Assembly (NCBI RefSeq): GCF_002286965.1 | Contig: NZ_NSKD01000004.1 | Coordinates: forward strand, 179,560-243,559 | Direction: 5' to 3' | Source: Halovibrio salipaludis | GTDB taxonomy: Bacteria > Pseudomonadota > Gammaproteobacteria > Pseudomonadales > Oleiphilaceae | Length of the DNA stretch: 64,000 nucleotides | Shown: positions 17,302 to 25,883 of the stretch, in pieces | Numbering within the stretch: position 1 is the first letter of the stretch | How the letters are laid out: each line of letters begins with the position of its first letter | Position numbers and translations under genes: made by a program | Notes under the pieces: model-generated | Seen by the model: only the letters and a program-made list of their open reading frames with translations | Databases searched by the model: none | What the model was told of the DNA's origin: nothing

Positions 17302-17976
17302 TTGCGGGGTTCCATCATCATGCCGGTGCTCAATGAAGCTGCGGCCATAGGCGCCACACTGGAAACGCTGCAGCCGCTCCGGGCTGCCGGGTGGGAGGTG
17401 ATCCTGGCGGATGGGGGCAGTAGCGATGGCACCCACGACGCCGCTGACGGCCTGTTTGACCGGTGGATTGAAGCCCATCCCGGGCGTGCCCGGCAGATGA
17501 ACGCCGGTGCGGCAGCGGCAAGCGGGGAGATTCTGTTGTTCCTGCATGCGGATACCCGCTTTCCCGTCGATGCGTTGGATTGGCTGGAACGGTTTGCGGC
17601 CAGTGACCGGCTCTGGGGGCGCTTTGATGTGCGCCTTTCCGGGAACCGGCCCCTGTTCCGGGTGATCGCCTGGTTCATGAACCAGCGTTCCCGGCTGACC
17701 GGCGTGGCCACGGGGGATCAGGCCATTGTCGTGCGCCGCAGCCTGTTTGAGCGGGTAGGCGGCTACGAGCCGATTCCGCTGATGGAAGACGTGGCGTTGT
17801 GTAAAGCACTGCGGTGCCACTCCCGCCCCTACTGCATTCGGGCTTCGGTAATCACGGACAGCCGTCGCTGGGAGGTGAACGGTCCCTGGCGTACCATCGT
17901 ACTCATGTGGCGTCTGCGCTGGGCCTACTGGCGGGGAGTGGACCCGAAGGAGCTGGCCCGGCGCTATCGCAGCTGA
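17302..17976 (+). CDS. Family 2 glycosyltransferase, TIGR04283 type
   Basis: 224 residues. The start is a TTG at 17302 with GGGGGTAGG just before it; the first ATG is at codon 7, inside the conserved beta strand, so TTG is likely real. GT-A fold: GSIIMPVLNEAAAIGATLET, VILADGGSSDGTHDAA, the DXD-like motif in LLFLHADTRFP, and VATGDQAIVVRRSLFERVGG followed by PLMEDVALCKAL. Proteins of this type are called 'arsenosugar biosynthesis-associated' in databases because of gene pairs in a few organisms; that role is not shown here. The partner TIGR04282 gene is 27 bases downstream. Confidence 0.85.
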   Translation: MRGSIIMPVLNEAAAIGATLETLQPLRAAGWEVILADGGSSDGTHDAADGLFDRWIEAHPGRARQMNAGAAAASGEILLFLHADTRFPVDALDWLERFAASDRLWGRFDVRLSGNRPLFRVIAWFMNQRSRLTGVATGDQAIVVRRSLFERVGGYEPIPLMEDVALCKALRCHSRPYCIRASVITDSRRWEVNGPWRTIVLMWRLRWAYWRGVDPKELARRYRS

Positions 17977-18003
17977 CATGGAACGGAACAGGGAACAATA
18001 ATA

Positions 18004-18624
18004 ATGCAGCACCCACCTGCGTTGATGCAGTTCGCCAAATGGCCCCAGAAGGGCCAGGTCAAAACCCGCCTTGCCGCCGAGCTGGGGGAGCGCAAGGCAC
18101 TGGAAGCCCACATTGTTCTGACCGATACGGTCCTGAAGAGCCTGATGGACAGCGGCTACCCGCTGACGTTCTGGTGGGACCGGGATATGACGGAGACCCC
18201 GATTGAAGCGGAAGGCATTCTCCTGCGCCTGCGCAAGGGCGGGATTCCGCAACGTGTCCAGCAGGGCACGGATCTCGGGGAGCGCATGGCCAACGCGCTG
18301 GATGAGGCGATTGCCCATGCCGGCGCGGGCATGATTGTGGGCAGTGACTGCCCGGCGGTGACACCGGATTACGTGCGAAGGGCGGCGCAGACACTGGAAA
18401 CGGCGGATGTGGTGATTGGCCCCTCGAACGACGGCGGCTTTGTCCTGATCGGCGCGAAACGATCCGTGCCGGGCATGCTGGACGGGCCCGCCTGGGGCAG
18501 CGCACAGGCGCTGGAACAGACCCATTCGGTTCTCCACGAAAAAGGGCTCCGGGTGGAATGCCTGGAGCCCCTCTGGGATGTGGACGAGCCCGAAGACTGG
18601 GCGCGCTTTCAGCGCCTGCGCTGA
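18004..18624 (+). CDS. TIGR04282/DUF2064-type nucleotide-sugar transferase-like protein
   Basis: 206 residues. A nucleotidyltransferase/GT-A-like fold: LMQFAKWPQKGQVKTRLA (nucleotide-binding start), GMIVGSDCPAVTPDYV (metal-binding DxP), and VVIGPSNDGGFVLIGAKR. It always pairs with TIGR04283 glycosyltransferases, as here, and the two likely act in one short pathway on an unknown acceptor. The final 16 bases overlap the convergent TPR-methyltransferase gene. Confidence 0.82.
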   Translation: MQHPPALMQFAKWPQKGQVKTRLAAELGERKALEAHIVLTDTVLKSLMDSGYPLTFWWDRDMTETPIEAEGILLRLRKGGIPQRVQQGTDLGERMANALDEAIAHAGAGMIVGSDCPAVTPDYVRRAAQTLETADVVIGPSNDGGFVLIGAKRSVPGMLDGPAWGSAQALEQTHSVLHEKGLRVECLEPLWDVDEPEDWARFQRLR

Positions 18625-20612
18625 AAGTACAGGCTCAGGCCCTGGCCGACCAGGCTCTGGGTGCCGGTGCCGAAGGCCTGGGCCTGGAGCTGGCGCACCA
18701 CGGGCGCGGTGGCCAGATTGGCACCGTCCGTATCCCGGGCGCGCAGCAGTTTCCAGTCCACCTCACTGCTGAGGTTGTCCATCAGCGCGTGCAGCTGATT
18801 GCCGTCCTCCGGGAAGAACCATCGCTTGCGGCACCCGGCCGTGGCGTAGAAATCCGGCTCGTTCAGCAGTTCCTGGTAGGCTTCATGCTGCGGGTTGTTG
18901 AGGATCATCCGGCGCAGGCGCCGCAGTGTCTCGGTGGTCGGCTGCAGGCGGTGGCGCTCCATCATCCGGCGCAGTGCCACATCCACGCGGCTGGCGCCGT
19001 GCTCACCGGTGTGGATGTGCAGCAGCCCGCCGCTGCCCAGCGCCTGCTGGGCGAGCGTCTTGATGGGCGTGCCGTCATGGCCCTCTGACGGAAGCTGGCG
19101 GATTTCCACCATCTGCACCTGGTTGCCGTCCTGGATGAAACGCGTGGCCAGTGAATAGGGCCAGAAGACGATATTGCTGAGGCCCTTTTCCTGCGCCAGA
19201 CGGTTGCCGTGGGCCAGCCCCGCCAGGTTCTCATCCACCGCGACCACCTCCACATCGGTGAAGTAGTGGGCCAGCTCCATGGCGTGCTGGCCGGAACCGG
19301 CGCCGATCACCAGGATGCGGACGGTCTCCGGCCAGCTGCTGGTGTCGATGCCCAGACTCTGTGCCAGTTCCTGCTTCAGCGGCTGCTCATGGTGGATCCG
19401 CAGGTTGTGCCAGCAGGGCCAGGCATGGGGAAGGTCCGCGCGGGCCAGGGCCAGCTCATCCTGCTTCTCCTCGAACTGCTGCTTGTAGGCCTCTTCGTCA
19501 GCCTTGTGGTAATAGGTCTCCGCCATCAGCGGCTGCATGCCCTCCGGCCAGTCCGCCAGGGCGAGACGCCCGATGTGCTGGGCATAGCTCTGATGGAAAA
19601 GGGCGCCGTAAAGACTGCGCACGATCAGGCCGGCGGCCACATCCTCCGGCTGGAAGGTCTCGCGCAGCTCCACCTTGAGGTTGGCGTCCAGTTCCTGGAT
19701 GAAGGTTTCTTCCTCTTCCGTCACCACCTGCGCGTAGCCGGTACGCGTGGCGTAGCGGCTCAGGGCCATGGCCAGGCGCTGGCGGGATTCATACAGCTCG
19801 CCGGTATCGCGGATCTCGAGAAGGAGGGCGCGGCGGGTGCGGGTGACAAGCTTCTCCAGTTCCGCATCCACCAGCAGCGTTTTTTCCAGCGCGAGCAGCA
19901 GGAGCTCGTCGGAGCAGACCGCATCCAGAAGCCAGTCGCCGGGCGCCACGTCTTCCGCGTACTGCTGGCGCAGGATCCGGGTGACGAAGCGGCTCAGCTC
20001 CTGGTGTGGCAGGCCGGGGTGGGCGAGAAGGCGGATGGCATCCTGTGCCAGAGCCTGGTCCGCCTGGTGGACTTCGAGATGCTGGGTGCATTCGAGCATG
20101 CCGGCGTAGACGGAGTCCCACGCCAGGCCGTGATCGAGAAGGGCACGGTAATGCAGGAACGCCTGGTCGAACCGCTGCTGCTGGCGTAGGGCATAGGCTT
20201 TGCCGGCAAAGGCGGGGGCGGACTGGCGGTCCTGGGCCAACGCCTCGTCAAACCACTGTTCCGCCCGTTCCGGCTCGCCGTTCATCAACGCCAGGTAACC
20301 CAGGTTAGCCAGCGTTTGGGCCGAACCGGAATCGGCCCGGTAAGCACGCTCCAGCAGGGAGGCCGCCTCGTCCAGTTCGCCATCATCCATGGCCACACGG
20401 CCCATGAGGCTGAGTGCCTGGGCATGATCCGGCTGATGGGAAAGCACCACATTGAGCGCCTCCCGGGCCTGTTGCCGCGCGTGCACCCGCATGCCGTTGC
20501 CGGTATCGGGGCTGTTCGCGTAGCGGTAAAGCTCGTTCGCCTGCAGCAGACGGCGCGCAATGGCCGCTTCCTGCTCGCGGGTGACCTGGTCCAGTTGGGA
20601 ATGCGCCTGCAT
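18609..20612 (-). CDS. TPR-repeat protein with SAM-dependent methyltransferase domain
   Basis: 667 residues. The N-terminal third is helical with TPR-like repeats (ALNVVLSHQPDHAQALSLMG; SAQTLANLGYLALMNGEPER; QSAPAFAGKAYALRQQQRFD). The C-terminal part carries a class I methyltransferase: motif I ILVIGAGSGQHAMELAHYF and motif II VEVVAVDENLAGLA, about residues 410-450. The ATG at 20612 follows AAGGGGG. It starts 32 bases after the stop of a flagellin gene on the same strand, with no terminator between, so it probably belongs to the flagellin transcript. Inference: it may modify flagellin or a filament glycan. Methylation of other proteins or lipids is equally possible. Confidence 0.78.
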   Translation of the reverse strand: MQAHSQLDQVTREQEAAIARRLLQANELYRYANSPDTGNGMRVHARQQAREALNVVLSHQPDHAQALSLMGRVAMDDGELDEAASLLERAYRADSGSAQTLANLGYLALMNGEPERAEQWFDEALAQDRQSAPAFAGKAYALRQQQRFDQAFLHYRALLDHGLAWDSVYAGMLECTQHLEVHQADQALAQDAIRLLAHPGLPHQELSRFVTRILRQQYAEDVAPGDWLLDAVCSDELLLLALEKTLLVDAELEKLVTRTRRALLLEIRDTGELYESRQRLAMALSRYATRTGYAQVVTEEEETFIQELDANLKVELRETFQPEDVAAGLIVRSLYGALFHQSYAQHIGRLALADWPEGMQPLMAETYYHKADEEAYKQQFEEKQDELALARADLPHAWPCWHNLRIHHEQPLKQELAQSLGIDTSSWPETVRILVIGAGSGQHAMELAHYFTDVEVVAVDENLAGLAHGNRLAQEKGLSNIVFWPYSLATRFIQDGNQVQMVEIRQLPSEGHDGTPIKTLAQQALGSGGLLHIHTGEHGASRVDVALRRMMERHRLQPTTETLRRLRRMILNNPQHEAYQELLNEPDFYATAGCRKRWFFPEDGNQLHALMDNLSSEVDWKLLRARDTDGANLATAPVVRQLQAQAFGTGTQSLVGQGLSLYFQRRR

Positions 20613-20644
20613 GTTGCCCCCTTAGTGGTTCTGGTTGTTCCGGT

Positions 20645-22828
20645 TTAACCCTGCAGCAGCTGCAGGACCTGCTGCGGCTGCTCGTTGGCCTGTGAAAGAA
20701 CGGAAAGACCTGCCTGCTGGAGGATCTGCCCTTTCGAGAGATTCGCGCTTTCCTCGGCGAAGTCCGCGTCTTCAATCCGCGAGTTTGCCTCCTGGAGATT
20801 GGCGCTGGCATCGCGTTGGTTGCTGATGGTGGACTCGAAGCGGTTCTGTACGGCACCCAGCTGCGCCCGTTGGCTGTTGACCTGGGTGAGGGCGTTGTCC
20901 ACGGCCACAATGGCCTCGTTGGCGCCCTCTGTGGTGGAAATGTCCACGTAGCGCATCAGCTGGCTTTCTTCGTCATTGCCGTAGGTGCCAGTCTGGAAGC
21001 CGGCGTTGCCCGGGTTGCCGTTGGTGTCGATTTCAATGCTGCCTGCGGATTCGAGATTGACCGAGGCACGCTGGATCTGCTGTTCCCCGTTGCCTTCATT
21101 CGCGTCATTCAAAAATCCGAAATCCTCAGCGCTATAAGATGCAGGGGGCGCGTTGTTGTCTGTGAAATCATTGATGACAACATTGCGTCCATCTTCCGCT
21201 ACAAGCTGGAAGGTCTGTTCCCCATCGGCATCGGTCAGCGTTTCCGCACGTACCCCCGTGGTCCCGGAACGGGCGTTGATGGCGCCTGCGATGGCGTTCT
21301 GACGCTGTTCCACCGAGGCCTCGCCGTCAAACTCAACGTCAATACTCGTACCATTTATCTGGAAACTGACATCGGCAGGATTATTGTTACCTGAGGGCCC
21401 GGAAGGGCCTGTGACTTCGTCACCCCGGATGATGGTTGGGGTTGCACTGGCAGTAACGCCGGTTTCTTCAAAGTCGGCATTGATGGCGGCGGCCTTCGCA
21501 ATGGCGCTGGTTTCCGGTTCCGGTGACGCGCCGTCATCCTCGGCCTTACTGGCCCGGATACTTACTCCATTTATGACCAGCTCATCATTCTCCAGCTTAC
21601 TATCCGATACCGGGGCACCGACGGCTCCGCTGTTGCTGCCGCTGAAAGTACCTTGCTGGAAGCCGGCACGATTGATTTCACCCTGCGAGGATAGGTTGAT
21701 CTCACTACCGTTTTCGGAAATCAGGCTGTAGGTGCCCCGGAAGGTCTCTGTTTCATTGCCATTGGTATCTTTAAGCCCAAACGCAGCGGCCAGGTTTTCG
21801 TTCGGAATGGTGTTGCCGCCGTTATTCTGGATATTGTTGTTGTTACTGAAATCCAGCGTTATGTTGCGGCCATCGCTCGCAATAAGATCGACCCCGTCCG
21901 CCGGGTCATCCTCGAAAACCGCTTCTACAGAGTCATCGGTCTGGTTGTTGATGGCCTCTGAAACTGTGGTCAGGAAATCGTCAGGGTTTTCGGTGGTGCG
22001 TTCCGGTAGGTTGACCGTTTGCCCATTCAGTTTCAGCTGGGTCGCGTCTGCAGGCAGGGGATCAGTGTCGGTGGCGTCAATTGATGAGCCCTCCAGTGTG
22101 GTTTTGTTGGGTTCGGCCCGAACACCAGTGAAGGTGGTTTTGTCGTTGACCGCCGCTGCCCTAGCAATTGCACTCTGTGCCTGTTCGTCGACAGAGGCAT
22201 TGTCATTCCGCTCCGTTGGAGCGTCGATGCTGACGCCATTGATGACCAGGTCGCCATCCTCCATGTCATTGTCGGCGGTGCCGGTGGCAAAAGAGGTCAG
22301 ACCGTCGTCCGGCGCGCTGCCCATGTTATCCAGTGTGGAGCCGACCAACCCCATATCGATGGTTTCGCTGCTGTTTGCGCCGATCTGGAAGAATGCGTTC
22401 TCAAAGGAGCCATCAAGGAGGTTAGCGCCGTTGAAGTTGGTTTCGTCAGAGACCCGGTTCAGTTCCTTTTTGAGCTCCTGAACCTCCTGGTTCAGCGCCT
22501 CGCGATCCTGCGCCGTATTGGTGGCGTTGGCGGACTGGAGCGCCAGTTCGCGGATGCGCTGCAGGCTGTCCGTCATGCTGCCCAGCGCGCCCTCGGCGGT
22601 CTGGGCGAGAGATACGCCGTCATTAGCGTTACGGATGGCCTGGTCGAGCCCCGTTACCTGGGACTGGAACCGGGTGGAAACGGCGATACCCGACGGGTCA
22701 TCCCCGGCGCCGTTGATGCGCAGCCCTGAGGAAAGCCGCTCCAGCGCCTGCTCATACTGCCCCTGGCTCTGCGTCAGATTACGCTGCGCGTTCAGGGACG
22801 GTATATTGGAGTTGATCATCTGAACCAT
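20645..22828 (-). CDS. Flagellin, long form with duplicated central module
   Basis: 727 residues, far longer than the usual 280-550. The conserved N-terminal coiled part (MINSNIPSLNAQRNLTQSQG to about residue 150, with LERLSSGLRINGAGDDPSGI) and C-terminal part (AQLGAVQNRFESTISNQRDA to VLSQANEQPQQVLQLLQG) are intact. The central region has two copies of a ~220-residue module. Each starts with LVINGVSI, continues with a second ING-type motif and an AIN..TGVRAE-like segment, passes DGRNI/DGRNV, and closes with AGFQ(Q/T)GT. The modules cover roughly residues 190-405 and 410-640. The gene starts 28 bases after the upstream flagellin and so shares its promoter. It is secreted through the flagellar export apparatus and forms filament. 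Confidence 0.92.
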   Translation of the reverse strand: MVQMINSNIPSLNAQRNLTQSQGQYEQALERLSSGLRINGAGDDPSGIAVSTRFQSQVTGLDQAIRNANDGVSLAQTAEGALGSMTDSLQRIRELALQSANATNTAQDREALNQEVQELKKELNRVSDETNFNGANLLDGSFENAFFQIGANSSETIDMGLVGSTLDNMGSAPDDGLTSFATGTADNDMEDGDLVINGVSIDAPTERNDNASVDEQAQSAIARAAAVNDKTTFTGVRAEPNKTTLEGSSIDATDTDPLPADATQLKLNGQTVNLPERTTENPDDFLTTVSEAINNQTDDSVEAVFEDDPADGVDLIASDGRNITLDFSNNNNIQNNGGNTIPNENLAAAFGLKDTNGNETETFRGTYSLISENGSEINLSSQGEINRAGFQQGTFSGSNSGAVGAPVSDSKLENDELVINGVSIRASKAEDDGASPEPETSAIAKAAAINADFEETGVTASATPTIIRGDEVTGPSGPSGNNNPADVSFQINGTSIDVEFDGEASVEQRQNAIAGAINARSGTTGVRAETLTDADGEQTFQLVAEDGRNVVINDFTDNNAPPASYSAEDFGFLNDANEGNGEQQIQRASVNLESAGSIEIDTNGNPGNAGFQTGTYGNDEESQLMRYVDISTTEGANEAIVAVDNALTQVNSQRAQLGAVQNRFESTISNQRDASANLQEANSRIEDADFAEESANLSKGQILQQAGLSVLSQANEQPQQVLQLLQG

Positions 22829-22856
22829 GGCTCATCCGCTCCGCTTGCTCAGCCCG

Positions 22857-24476
22857 TTACCCCTGAATCAGCTGCAGCACTTGCTGCGGCCGCTGATTGG
22901 CCTGGGAAAGTACCGAGAGACCGGCTTGCTGCAGAGTCTGGGTGCGCGAGAGTTCGGCGGATTCTTGCGCGAAATCAGCATCCTGGATGCGTGAGCGAGC
23001 CGCGTTCAGGTTCTCGGAGCCGGATTCCAGATTGGCGATGGTGCTTTCGAAGCGGTTCTGGACGGCGCCCAGGTCTGCGCGGATGCCGTTGATATTGGTC
23101 AGCGCGGCGTCGACCGCAAGGATGGCCTCGTTAGCGCCCTCGACGGAGGAGATATCGATGGTTTCGACGTTCTTTTCTTCATCCACTTCAATGAGATTGT
23201 TGGAGAAGCCAAGGAGGTCAGCGCCGTCGTCATTCAGAGTGATGTTTTCGGCGGACTGCAGGGTGATATCGCCCCGGTAAGTGTAGGTGTTTTCAGCGCT
23301 CGCTGTATTAGTTGCTGTATCCTCAGAAAATTCTCCATTTCCGATGAAAGCAGAATCCAGCGTTAGAGCTTCCCCGCTGTCATTGTTGATCTCCATATCT
23401 TCATTGATTTCAATATTGCGACCGTCTTCTGCGGTGAAAACCAGCTCATCGTCAGCATTGACGCGGGCGCGGACCCCTGTTTGGTCCGTGGATGCATTGA
23501 TGCGATCAGCCGCCTCGGTCAATGAAAGTTCAGTGTTGTTCTCATTGAAATTCTCTTCCAGAACTCGCTGATCATTTATTGTTAGACTGTATTTACCAGT
23601 GTCGTTTTCATTATCAGCTCCACCAAAGACTGCGAGTGCTGAACCTTCATTGGCGGTATTTCCTGGGTCAATACCGGGAACTGCTTTGCTTGTTTCCGCG
23701 AGGGCTTCTACGCCATCAATTGAGCTGCCATTAATCGCTGCAGCTTTTGCATAGGCACTGTCTGCTTCATCCTGTCCTGGAAGGGTTCCAGTAAAACGCT
23801 CCGAAGGTTCGACCACTTCGCCGTTTATTTCTAGGCCATTGTTTGAGTCGATTTCAGTAGTACTGACGCCCGTATAGGTTTCAATTCCGCCTCGAGTGGT
23901 GGTGATATCGTTTCCACCATCAACCGCATCAGTCTGTTCAACATCACTCGCTTGATTCACAACCGAGCCCATCTGATTCGGCTGTGCCGTATCAATTGAA
24001 ACCCCGATCGTCTGGTTGGCGTTGGCCCCGATCTGGTACTGCTCGTCGGTGTAGCTGCCATCCAGTACTTTCAGGCCATTGAATTCCGTCTCATCCGCGA
24101 TACGGCCAATCTCTTCTTTAAGCTGTGAGACCTCGGCCTGCAATGCATCCCGGTCAGACTGGGAGTTGGTTGCGTTGGCTGACTGAATGGCCAGCTCACG
24201 GATCCGCTGCAGTGAGTTGGCAGACTCGCCGAGCGCACCTTCCGCTACCTGCGCCAGTGAAGTACCATCGTTCGCATTCCGCACCGCCTGATCCAGCCCG
24301 TTGATCTGCGCTGTGAACCGCTCGGAGATCGCCAGCCCCGCCGCGTCATCCTTGGCGGAGTTGATGCGCAGGCCGGAGGACAGGCGCTCCAATGCGGTAT
24401 CACCTTCGCCCTGGGTGTTGTTCAGATTACGCTGCGCGTTGATGGACGCGATGTTGGTGTTGATGACCTGAGGCAT
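22857..24476 (-). CDS. Flagellin
   Basis: 539 residues. The N-terminal MPQVINTNIASINAQRNLNN and LERLSSGLRINSAKDDAAGL, and the C-terminal LGAVQNRFESTIANLESGSE and QAGLSVLSQANQRPQQVLQL, are canonical D0/D1 parts. One central module is present (LEINGEVVEPSERF, AYAKAAAINGSSIDGVEAL, LTINDQRVLEENF, FTAEDGRNIEIN). It is the first gene of the minus-strand flagellin unit. A sigma54-type promoter lies about 55 bases upstream of its ATG, unlike the plus-strand flagellin at 28620, which has a sigma28 site. Confidence 0.94.
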   Translation of the reverse strand: MPQVINTNIASINAQRNLNNTQGEGDTALERLSSGLRINSAKDDAAGLAISERFTAQINGLDQAVRNANDGTSLAQVAEGALGESANSLQRIRELAIQSANATNSQSDRDALQAEVSQLKEEIGRIADETEFNGLKVLDGSYTDEQYQIGANANQTIGVSIDTAQPNQMGSVVNQASDVEQTDAVDGGNDITTTRGGIETYTGVSTTEIDSNNGLEINGEVVEPSERFTGTLPGQDEADSAYAKAAAINGSSIDGVEALAETSKAVPGIDPGNTANEGSALAVFGGADNENDTGKYSLTINDQRVLEENFNENNTELSLTEAADRINASTDQTGVRARVNADDELVFTAEDGRNIEINEDMEINNDSGEALTLDSAFIGNGEFSEDTATNTASAENTYTYRGDITLQSAENITLNDDGADLLGFSNNLIEVDEEKNVETIDISSVEGANEAILAVDAALTNINGIRADLGAVQNRFESTIANLESGSENLNAARSRIQDADFAQESAELSRTQTLQQAGLSVLSQANQRPQQVLQLIQG

Positions 24477-24528
24477 GGTTTTCCCCTCCGTCCTGGTCCG
24501 ATCAAAGATTGTTCGCCTGAGGCCGTAT

Positions 24529-24546
24529 AAGCGAAGGGTGTGCCAA
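24529..24546 (-). promoter_or_regulatory. Candidate sigma54 (RpoN) promoter of the flagellin pair
   Basis: The minus strand reads TTGGCACACCCTTCGCTT. The GG (-24) and GC (-12) pairs are exactly 12 bases apart, as sigma54 needs, and TTGGCAC is the consensus -24 element. The -12 element is TCGCT instead of TTGCW, one mismatch. The predicted transcript starts about 45 bases upstream of the flagellin ATG at 24476. No sigma28 box was seen in this gap. Confidence 0.6.
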
Positions 24547-24742
24547 TCTGTTCTTTTTATCTCCAGTTGTCTGTTTATAAAAAGAAAAACCGATTTTTGG
24601 GGTGATGGAGTGAGACCGGTTTGCCGCCCATGTGCCGACTTTCTGGCAGGCTTTTGCCGCTTTTTCAGGGTCGCGGCGGGCGGCTTTTATGCGCTAGACT
24701 TCAGGCCGTTATCCGGGAACGATTAACAAGGATTCAGTTTTG

Positions 24743-25870
24743 ATGAGCCAACCCGTTCAGGTGGCACCGGACCTTCTGGAGGTGGGGCGCCCGCTTCTGT
24801 GGCCGTTGTACAATGCCTCACATCGTCAGCTGGCGCCCCAGGGGCATGTGATCCAGACGGAAGGCGAATGCGAGCGGCTGCGGGCGCAGGGGTATTACCA
24901 CCCGCCGGAGCGGCTGGAGGAGGTGTTCATCTCCGAGGCGGCGGCATTGGATTCGCTCAACCCGATCAACCCCTTCACCGAGTATGGCTTTCTGCTGGTG
25001 GCGCTTGAACGGACGCTCGATGCCCTGGCGCGCGGCCAGAATGACGCCCGCCAGCGCCTCATGGACCTGGTGCAGCGGGTGCGGCTGGCCGGTATGAGCA
25101 ATCCTGAAGCCTGCCTGGCGCTGATCCATGTGTATGCCGCCAGCCCGAGTGTCCATGAGCAAACCCTGTTCTACGCGCTGTTGTGCTGGTTTGTGGGGAC
25201 TGAGCTTGGTTATGACGAGGAGAGCCTGCAGCATCTGCTGGCGGCCGCGCTGAGTGCCAATATCGCCCTCATGCCGTTCCAGGATCGGCTGAACGCCTCA
25301 CGCAACACCCTTTCCGAGCAGCAGCGGGCCATCATACGCCGTCACCCGGAGCGCAGTGCCGAGGTCCTGGCGTCGGCCGGGGTGGCGGATGAGCCCATCA
25401 TCAGTGCCATCCGCCAGCACCATGAAGAGTATGACGGCTCGGGCTACCCCCACGGCTTGCGCGCAAAGGCCATCAGTCAGCCGGCACGCATCCTGGCCAT
25501 GGCGGAACGCTATGTGGCGCTCATCACCCGCCGTGCCTACCGGGAGCGCTACCGCACGGACGATGCCCTGCGCTACCTGCTGGATGTGGCCCGGCGGGAC
25601 CCGAACAAGGCCCATTACCGGGCGCTCTACAACACGTTGACGATCCACCCGCCCGGTGCGCTGGTTCAGCTCAAGAGTGGTGAGATGGCGGTGGTGGCCA
25701 AGCGTGCCCTGGGGGAGCGCCCGTTGGAGATGCTGTGTGTGGCCAACCCACAGGGGCATTTCTATCTGGATCCCTTCCTGCGGCGGGATGACGGCACCCA
25801 CAGCCTTGTTGAACAGACGGTTGTGGTGGAGCCCAGGCCGTCACTGGATCTGTCGCGGCTGTTGCGGTGA
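24743..25870 (+). CDS. Degenerate HD-GYP domain protein
   Basis: 375 residues from the ATG at 24743; a TTG directly in front is in frame. AAGGA lies about 12 bases upstream. The N-terminal ~130 residues are unassigned. The C-terminal half is an HD-GYP domain: HEQTLFYALLCWFVGTELGY, RRHPERSAEVLA, and a perfect HHEEYDGSGYP motif followed by LRAKAISQPARILAMAERYVAL. The metal-binding His-Asp pair, normally in LLHDIGK, is replaced by ALSANIALM, and the AD.YDAL aspartate is also lost. The phosphodiesterase centre is therefore probably inactive, and a role as a cyclic-di-GMP-related binding or scaffold protein is an inference. It lies inside the flagellar filament region. Confidence 0.78.
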   Translation: MSQPVQVAPDLLEVGRPLLWPLYNASHRQLAPQGHVIQTEGECERLRAQGYYHPPERLEEVFISEAAALDSLNPINPFTEYGFLLVALERTLDALARGQNDARQRLMDLVQRVRLAGMSNPEACLALIHVYAASPSVHEQTLFYALLCWFVGTELGYDEESLQHLLAAALSANIALMPFQDRLNASRNTLSEQQRAIIRRHPERSAEVLASAGVADEPIISAIRQHHEEYDGSGYPHGLRAKAISQPARILAMAERYVALITRRAYRERYRTDDALRYLLDVARRDPNKAHYRALYNTLTIHPPGALVQLKSGEMAVVAKRALGERPLEMLCVANPQGHFYLDPFLRRDDGTHSLVEQTVVVEPRPSLDLSRLLR

Positions 25871-25883
25871 GCGCGGCCTGACA

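Noticed and set aside
24687..24742. Possible sigma28 site before the HD-GYP gene (GCCGTTAT)
   Set aside because: No TAAA-type -35 box at the 11-base spacing.
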